DNA from: an uncultured Ellagibacter sp.
GTDB lineage: Bacteria > Actinomycetota > Coriobacteriia > Coriobacteriales > Eggerthellaceae
Direction of reading: 5' to 3'
DNA: 5,568 nucleotides
Assembly: GCA_934661105.1 (NCBI GenBank)
Contig: CAKUIV010000125.1
Location: 1 to 5,568 of the forward strand
Under the pieces are notes generated by a model. It was not told the DNA's origin. It worked only from the letters and a program-made list of their open reading frames with translations, and ran no database searches. Position numbers and translations under genes: made by a program. Below, one piece after another: positions 1-3,286 of the stretch; the stretch's first letter is position 1, and the number at the start of each line of letters is the position of its first letter.

Positions 1-839
1 ATGGAGCCCAGCCCGCGCGGCTCGCCCGTGCCGACTTTGCCGCCCATCCAATCGAGCGCCGCCACGTGCCCGCGCGCCAAGTCGACCACATGGATGTAGT
101 CGCGCACGCCGGTGCCGTCGGGCGTGGGGTAATCGTCGCCAAACACGCCGACCGCGGCGAGCTTGCCCACCGCCACCTGCGCCACGTACGGCACGAGGTT
201 GTTGGGGATGCCCTTCGGGTCCTCGCCGATAAGGCCGCTTTCGTGCGCGCCGATGGGGTTGAAGTAACGGAGCAGCACGACGTTCCACTCGTTGTCGCCC
301 ACGTAGAGGTCGGTAAGCACCTGCTCAAGCATGGTTTTCGTCTGGCCGTAGGGGTTCGTGGCCGGATGCTTCGGGCAGTCCTCGGTGATGGGCACGAACT
401 CCGGCTCGCCGTACACGGTCGCGCTCGACGAGAACACGATGTTCTTCACACCGTGGTTGCGTGCCACGTCGCACAGCACGAGCGTGCCCGCAATGTTGTT
501 CCAGTAGTACTCAAGCGGCTTTTGCACGCTTTCGCCCACGGCCTTGAACCCGGCGAAGTGGATGATCGCGTCCACGTCGTGCTCGGAGAAGATAGCTTCC
601 ATCGCGTCGCGATCGAGAATGTTCGCCTCATGGAAAACGAGACGGTCGGGGCCGACGCCTGCAATGGTGCGCACGCGTTCGACGGCGACTTCGCTCGAAT
701 TGCTCAGGTCGTCGACGACGATGACGTTATAGCCACGAGCAAGCAGCTCGACGCACGTATGCGATCCGATGAAGCCGGCACCGCCCGTAACGAGAATCGA
801 CAGCTCAGAGGCGTCTTTCGCGAGGGATTTATTCGACAT
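1..839 (-). CDS. galE: UDP-glucose 4-epimerase, partial (C-terminus beyond left edge)
   Basis: Cytosolic enzyme that interconverts UDP-glucose and UDP-galactose using bound NAD+, for galactose use and for supplying UDP-galactose to surface glycans. The translation from ATG at 839 gives 279 residues before the window edge; the E. coli enzyme has 338, so about 60 C-terminal residues are missing. An N-terminal Rossmann fold is shown by TGGAGFIGSH at residues 18-27 (dinucleotide-binding GxxGxxG). The SDR catalytic set is present: FSSSATVYG at 136-144, with Ser139 the likely catalytic serine, and Tyr164-x3-Lys168 in PYGQTK. Family signatures follow: RYFNPIGAH (191-199), GEDPKGIPNNLVPYVAQVAVG (205-225), VFGDDYPTPDGTGVRDYIHV (232-251). 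The N-terminus is about 13 residues longer than that of E. coli GalE. A weak Shine-Dalgarno-like AAAGAG lies 6 bases upstream of the start. The gene is transcribed away from the peroxidase/arsS pair. Identification is firm; whether it also acts on N-acetylated sugars cannot be read from this fragment. Confidence 0.96.
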   Translation of the reverse strand, partial: MSNKSLAKDASELSILVTGGAGFIGSHTCVELLARGYNVIVVDDLSNSSEVAVERVRTIAGVGPDRLVFHEANILDRDAMEAIFSEHDVDAIIHFAGFKAVGESVQKPLEYYWNNIAGTLVLCDVARNHGVKNIVFSSSATVYGEPEFVPITEDCPKHPATNPYGQTKTMLEQVLTDLYVGDNEWNVVLLRYFNPIGAHESGLIGEDPKGIPNNLVPYVAQVAVGKLAAVGVFGDDYPTPDGTGVRDYIHVVDLARGHVAALDWMGGKVGTGEPRGLGS

Positions 840-864
840 GTTCGCTCTTTTCTGTAAAAGGGAA

Positions 865-893
865 ATGTTAGAGACATGATACCGCACCTGCAA
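865..893 (-). promoter_or_regulatory. Candidate galE promoter
   Basis: On the minus strand TTGCAG (888-893) and TAACAT (865-870) are separated by 17 bases and lie 26 bases upstream of the galE ATG. The spacing is ideal for a sigma-70-type promoter, but the hexamers match consensus only 3 of 6 and 4 of 6, so this is a weak call. Confidence 0.27.
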
Positions 894-954
894 GGGCGAC
901 GTTTCGTCGTCGCGTAAAACCTTGCGTAGAACACGGAGGGCACGCACGCGATGC

Positions 955-968
955 GCCCTGCGCAGGGC
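955..968. repeat. Perfect 14-bp GC-rich palindrome
   Basis: GCCCTGCGCAGGGC reads identically on both strands. It lies about 115 bases upstream of galE. It could be a protein-binding site or a chance GC-rich palindrome; no T-tract follows on either strand, so it is not an evident terminator. Confidence 0.45.
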
Positions 969-998
969 TGGGGATTTCGCGCCGTGCAGGCTTGCCCA

Positions 999-1034
999 CG
1001 CATGCGCGGCGTAGGACAGGCCGTCCCGCATGCG
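999..1034. repeat. Paired CGCATGCG boxes forming a potential hairpin
   Basis: Two copies of the self-complementary octamer CGCATGCG sit 28 bases apart (999-1006 and 1027-1034) and can pair. Inside them GGAC (1014-1017) can pair with GTCC (1023-1026) around a 5-base loop, stacked directly on the outer stem on one side and with a 7-base bulge on the other. No T-run follows. The function is unknown. Confidence 0.4.
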
Positions 1035-1054
1035 CCCGCCATCCATCCGCTCGA

Positions 1055-1067
1055 TTGAGTAGCTCAA
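1055..1067. promoter_or_regulatory. Short inverted repeat TTGAG-N3-CTCAA, possible operator
   Basis: A 5-bp inverted repeat with a 3-base centre lies about 40 bases upstream of the TATAAT box that precedes the peroxidase-like gene, at a position suited to an upstream regulator site. It is short enough to occur by chance. Confidence 0.25.
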
Positions 1068-1094
1068 AATCTGTAAACCATCTAAAAATGGGAG

Positions 1095-1130
1095 ATTATA
1101 GGCGCTATAATTGCACCTATCGATTATAGG
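1095..1130 (+). promoter_or_regulatory. Candidate promoter -10 box inside an operator-like palindrome
   Basis: ATTATAG-GCG-CTATAAT (1095-1111) is a perfect 7-bp inverted repeat with a 3-base centre, and its right arm contains a consensus -10 box TATAAT (1106-1111). A further copy of GATTATAGG (1122-1130) repeats 1094-1102 exactly 28 bases downstream, and CCTAT-N5-ATAGG (1116-1130) forms a second, weaker inverted repeat. No good -35 hexamer lies 16-18 bases upstream of TATAAT; the sequence there is A-rich. An embedded -10 with a poor -35 fits a regulated promoter. A start near 1118 would give a leader of about 65 bases before the ATG at 1183. The regulator is not identifiable from sequence. 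Confidence 0.5.
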
Positions 1131-1167
1131 ATTACGTCCAAGCTTTCACGAGCAATCGGGGCTTGAC

Positions 1168-1176
1168 GGAAGGGAG
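1168..1176 (+). promoter_or_regulatory. Ribosome binding site of the peroxidase-like gene
   Basis: GGAAGGGAG ends 6 bases before ATG 1183. It fixes the start there rather than at the in-frame TTG at 1111, which lies in the promoter region and overlaps the -10 box. Confidence 0.85.
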
Positions 1177-1182
1177 TTTCGC

Positions 1183-1521
1183 ATGGAAACGTATTACGAT
1201 CCGGCTGACCTGGCTAAATTCTCTGCTGACGGCATCGGCGAGGGCGCACCTGAGCTGTGGGACCTCTACATGGCCTACTACGGCAAGGTGTTCCAGGAAG
1301 GCGCGCTGACCGCTCGCGAGAAGGCACTCATCGCACTGGCCGTCGCCGCAACCGTGCAGTGCCCGTACTGCATCGACGCGTATACCAACTCCTGCCTGGA
1401 GAAGGGCGTCACCGAAGAGCAGATGACCGAGGCCTTCCATGTCGCAAACGCGATTCGCGGCGGCGCGGCGCTTGCTCATGGCGTTCAGATGAAGAAGATC
1501 GTCGAGAACCTGGAAATGTAG
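1183..1521 (+). CDS. Arsenosugar biosynthesis-associated peroxidase-like protein (AhpD/CMD fold)
   Basis: A 112-residue, all-helical, soluble protein of the carboxymuconolactone decarboxylase/AhpD superfamily. Members usually act as thiol-based peroxidase or disulfide-relay proteins. The core is LTAREKALIALAVAATVQCPYC (42-63) followed by IDAYTNSCLEKG: the redox CxxC pair is Cys60/Cys63, with a third Cys at 71. In AhpD itself a His follows the pair (CxxCxxxH); here that position is Tyr67. The C-terminal part reads HVANAIRGGAALAHGVQM (86-103), a recognisable block of the subfamily that occurs next to ArsS-type radical SAM proteins. ArsS indeed follows 70 bases downstream on the same strand. The pairing suggests a shared pathway, perhaps handling a peroxide or thiol/selenol redox partner of the radical SAM enzyme, but the biochemical role is unproven. 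The start is set by the GGAAGGGAG site. Both redox positions are Cys, so this partner is not itself a selenoprotein. Confidence 0.88.
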   Translation: METYYDPADLAKFSADGIGEGAPELWDLYMAYYGKVFQEGALTAREKALIALAVAATVQCPYCIDAYTNSCLEKGVTEEQMTEAFHVANAIRGGAALAHGVQMKKIVENLEM

Positions 1522-1540
1522 CGGCACTACGTTTAGGGTA

Positions 1541-1575
1541 AGCGGGCTCGGCTCACCTTGCCGAGCCCGCTTTTT
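1541..1575 (+). terminator. Strong intrinsic terminator-like hairpin between the two cassette genes
   Basis: AGCGGGCTCGGC (1541-1552) and GCCGAGCCCGCT (1560-1571) form a perfect 12-bp stem, extendable by A1540-T1572, with a 7-base loop and a T-run at 1571-1575. It lies 20 bases after the stop of the peroxidase-like gene and 17 bases before the start of arsS. Either arsS is expressed by partial read-through, giving it less message than the peroxidase, or it has its own unrecognised promoter. The hairpin does not cover the arsS ribosome binding site. Confidence 0.85.
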
Positions 1576-1580
1576 GTATC

Positions 1581-1588
1581 AGGAGAGG
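1581..1588 (+). promoter_or_regulatory. Ribosome binding site of arsS
   Basis: AGGAGAGG precedes ATG 1592; the AGGAG core leaves a 6-base spacer. The alternative in-frame TTG at 1574 lies in the terminator T-run and upstream of this site, so ATG 1592 is chosen. Confidence 0.85.
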
Positions 1589-1591
1589 AAA

Positions 1592-2596
1592 ATGTCCTAC
1601 ATCGAAGACGTGAACGAGGCTCTCGCAGCTTATCCGGCATTCCGGAAGCTCGCAGGAGATAATCGTTTCACCGAAGATCATATCGACACGCTGCAGATCA
1701 ACATCGGGTTGAAGTGCAACATGGCATGCAAGCATTGCCATGTGGAATCGAGCCCGGCGCGCACCGAGGAAATGTCTAAGGAAACGCTTTCGCAATGCTT
1801 GCAGGTGTTCCGAAATTGGAGCATGTCGACCATCGACATAACGGGTGGCGCACCCGAGATGAACCCGAATTACGAATGGTTCCTGCGCGAGGCGGTTGCC
1901 ACCGGCGCCCACGTGATGACGCGCTCAAACCTGACCATCTTGAAGGAGCCCGGCTACGAGCACCTTCCCGAACTGTGGGCTGAGCTGGGCGTTACCGTTG
2001 TCGCTTCGCTTCCCCATTACGTGAAGAAGACCGCAGAGAAGCAACGCGGCGCGGGAACGTTCGACGACGAGATCGAGATGTTGCAACGCTTATGCGCGCT
2101 GGGATACGGCAAGGGCGAAGGCGCCGGCCCGAATGGGAAAACGCTCGAATTGAATTTAGTCTTCAACCCGAACGGCGCGTTTCTGCCACCCGAGCAATCG
2201 GCGCTCGAAGCCGAGTACAAGCAGCGCCTGAGCGAGGATTTCGGCATCGAGTTCGACAGCTTGTTCACGATCACGAACGCGCCGGGCGGGCGCTTCGGTG
2301 AGCGCCTGTTGAAGACGAACAACATGGATCGCTACATGAACAAGCTGATCGACGCATTCAACCCCGAAACGCTGCCGGCGATGATGTGCCGCTCGCAGCT
2401 TTCGGTGGCATGGAACGGCACGCTGTACGACTGCGACTTCAATCAAGCCGTCGCGCTGCCATGCAAGAACGGGCTGACCATCGCCGATATCGCCGCCGAC
2501 CCGTCGCTTCCGCAGAAGCGCGAGATCGCGTTCGGCAACCACTGCTATTCGTGCTGCGCAGGCGCGGGATCGAGTTGAGGCGGTACAACGGCGTAG
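1592..2596 (+). CDS. arsS: Radical SAM selenoprotein ArsS (UGA at 2576-2578 read as selenocysteine)
   Basis: A 334-residue soluble radical SAM enzyme of the radical SAM/Cys-rich (ArsS) family, linked in other bacteria to arsenosugar formation from methylated arsenic. The 4Fe-4S/SAM motif CNMACKHC gives Cys42, Cys46, Cys49. ITGGAPEMNP (83-92) is the SAM-binding GGxPE-type segment. SLPHY (139-143) and NLVFNPNG (188-195) are family blocks. The C-terminal part is Cys-rich: Cys266 in CRSQLSVAWNGTLYDCDFNQA, then Cys281, 291, 318, 321 and 322, as expected for auxiliary cluster or redox sites. The frame reaches TGA at 2576-2578 directly after CCAGAGSS. Cys homologues continue as SSCGG, and here the frame continues after TGA with Gly-Gly-Thr-Thr-Ala and TAG at 2594-2596. 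With the SECIS-like hairpin downstream, the TGA is best read as Sec329. A conventional call would stop at 2578 and lose the active-site-like residue and tail. The substrate in this organism is unknown; no arsM is in view. Confidence 0.9.
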
Positions 2597-2605
2597 GTCT
2601 ACGCC
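2576..2605 (+). promoter_or_regulatory. Selenocysteine UGA with bacterial SECIS-like hairpin
   Basis: UGA (2576-2578) is followed after 17 bases by GGTCT. GGCGTA (2590-2595) pairs with TACGCC (2600-2605); the closing A-U pair may open to give the hexaloop AGGUCU (2595-2600). E. coli fdhF has the same AGGUCU loop, 18 bases after its UGA, where SelB binds. A C-A mismatch (2589/2606) and two A-U pairs (2587-2588 with 2607-2608) may extend the stem. The unpaired U in the 5' arm of the E. coli stem is not evident here. The UAG stop (2594-2596) lies inside the hairpin, so the element is partly in the 3' untranslated region. Confidence 0.82.
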
Positions 2606-2640
2606 ATTCGAACCTTAAGCTCGATAGCAAGCACAGAAAA

Positions 2641-2685
2641 GCTCCAGGAAACACGACGGACAGCGTGTTGACCTGGAGCCTTTTT
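2641..2685 (+). terminator. Intrinsic terminator downstream of arsS
   Basis: GCTCCAGG (2641-2648) pairs with CCTGGAGC (2672-2679), and inner AACACG (2650-2655) with CGTGTT (2664-2669). The hairpin is followed by C and TTTTT (2681-2685). An A-run at 2637-2640 on the other side means it could also act on the minus strand, giving a bidirectional terminator between converging genes. Confidence 0.85.
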
Positions 2686-2740
2686 ATGCGCGGGAAGTCT
2701 CCGCGGCGATACTGCGCGGATCGCCCCTCCCAAAGCGAAT

Positions 2741-2775
2741 GAGGCCCAGGCAGCTAAGTGCTCGGGCCTCGTTTT
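2741..2775. terminator. Second terminator hairpin at the convergent junction
   Basis: GAGGCCC (2741-2747) pairs with GGGCCTC (2764-2770), with inner AGC/GCT (2752-2754, 2760-2762) around the loop TAAGT. On the plus strand GTTTT follows (2771-2775). On the minus strand the hairpin begins 3 bases after the stop of the gene at 2774-3286 and probably ends that transcript, although the minus-strand T-run is poor. A small inverted repeat, TCCGCG/CGCGGA (2700-2705, 2715-2720), lies between the two terminators. Confidence 0.65.
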
Positions 2776-3286
2776 AGGCTTCGAGAGCCTTTGCCAGCTC
2801 TTCTCGGGAAGCGAACGGGGTCTCGACGTTGCCGTTTTGGCGGTCGATCTTCGTTACTTCGCCCTTCCAGGTCGGGTTGACGCTTTCGCCCGTTGCCGGC
2901 TCGTAGCTTTCGGTCTGGACGACGAAGCGGCAGTCGAACTCTTCCGGCTTCGGCATGTCCTTTAGGTTGAAGCCGTACTTCAGCCCTTTCAGGATTTCTT
3001 CCATCGCCTCGACGCTGCTCGCGCCCGCGGCAACGGGCACCACGCCGCTTTCCTTGTTGAAAAGCGACGTCGGCGCCACGTAGATGGTTCGCAGCGCGCA
3101 ATCGCGCTTCTTCTCAAGGCAGCTCACCACCACGACGATAGCGACAACAAACGCGAACCAGATGATGGAAATCACCAGGTCAAGCGGATTATCAATACGA
3201 TTGAACCCGAGGTGGTACCACAGCCACAAAAGGAAAGCGTCAATCAGCACGGCAATTGCGAGACCGATCCAGTTGCTCTTCTTCAT
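2774..3286 (-). CDS. Small two-helix membrane protein of unknown function, coupled to the surface protein
   Basis: I do not recognise this 170-residue protein. After MKKSNW come two hydrophobic segments, about residues 7-27 and 35-56, joined by a short loop FNRIDNP. CLEKKRDC (56-63) follows the second helix; its positive charge and the N-terminal lysines predict both ends in the cytoplasm. The remaining 107 residues are soluble and mixed in charge, with YVAPTSLFNKESGVVPVAAGASSVEA near the start and a short C-terminal helix EELAKALEA. Cys56 and Cys63 flank the membrane edge. The start ATG (3286-3284) overlaps the stop TAA (3288-3286) of the upstream surface protein gene by one base, and GGAAGGGAG (3296-3304) lies 9 bases before it inside that gene. 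This implies translational coupling and a linked envelope function, perhaps assembly or anchoring of the repeat protein; that role is inference from position only. Confidence 0.82.
   Translation of the reverse strand: MKKSNWIGLAIAVLIDAFLLWLWYHLGFNRIDNPLDLVISIIWFAFVVAIVVVVSCLEKKRDCALRTIYVAPTSLFNKESGVVPVAAGASSVEAMEEILKGLKYGFNLKDMPKPEEFDCRFVVQTESYEPATGESVNPTWKGEVTKIDRQNGNVETPFASREELAKALEA

Larger units (their letters stand above)
840..1182. other. Divergent intergenic region between galE and the peroxidase-like gene
   Basis: This stretch holds no convincing coding sequence. The half next to galE (about 900-1050) is GC-rich and contains a perfect 14-bp palindrome (955-968) and two copies of CGCATGCG (999-1006, 1027-1034) that can pair. 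The half next to the peroxidase-like gene (about 1051-1140) is AT-rich and contains short inverted repeats and a TATAAT box. The change in composition suggests that the control signals for the plus-strand genes lie at 1051-1140. No tRNA or recognised riboswitch was seen. Confidence 0.7.

Noticed and set aside
66..857. 263-codon plus-strand open frame opposite galE
   Set aside because: It is antisense to a clear GalE translation; its His/Val/Arg-rich composition is typical of a high-GC shadow frame.
1111..1182. TTG start at 1111 for the peroxidase-like gene
   Set aside because: It overlaps the -10 box, has no ribosome binding site and would add 24 residues not seen in the family; ATG 1183 has a strong site.
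1574..1591. TTG start at 1574 for arsS
   Set aside because: It lies in the terminator T-run and would translate the ribosome binding site AGGAGAGG.
2576..2578. TGA as the true stop of the radical SAM protein, giving 328 residues
   Set aside because: It would remove the family's conserved Cys/Sec position and GG tail, and would leave the AGGUCU hairpin at SECIS distance unexplained.
2606..2640. TTCGAACC as the T-arm of a tRNA gene
   Set aside because: No acceptor stem, anticodon arm or D-arm can be formed around it.
2386..2742. 118-codon plus-strand frame over the end of arsS and both hairpins
   Set aside because: It reads through the SECIS and terminator in another frame, has a biased composition and has no ribosome binding site.
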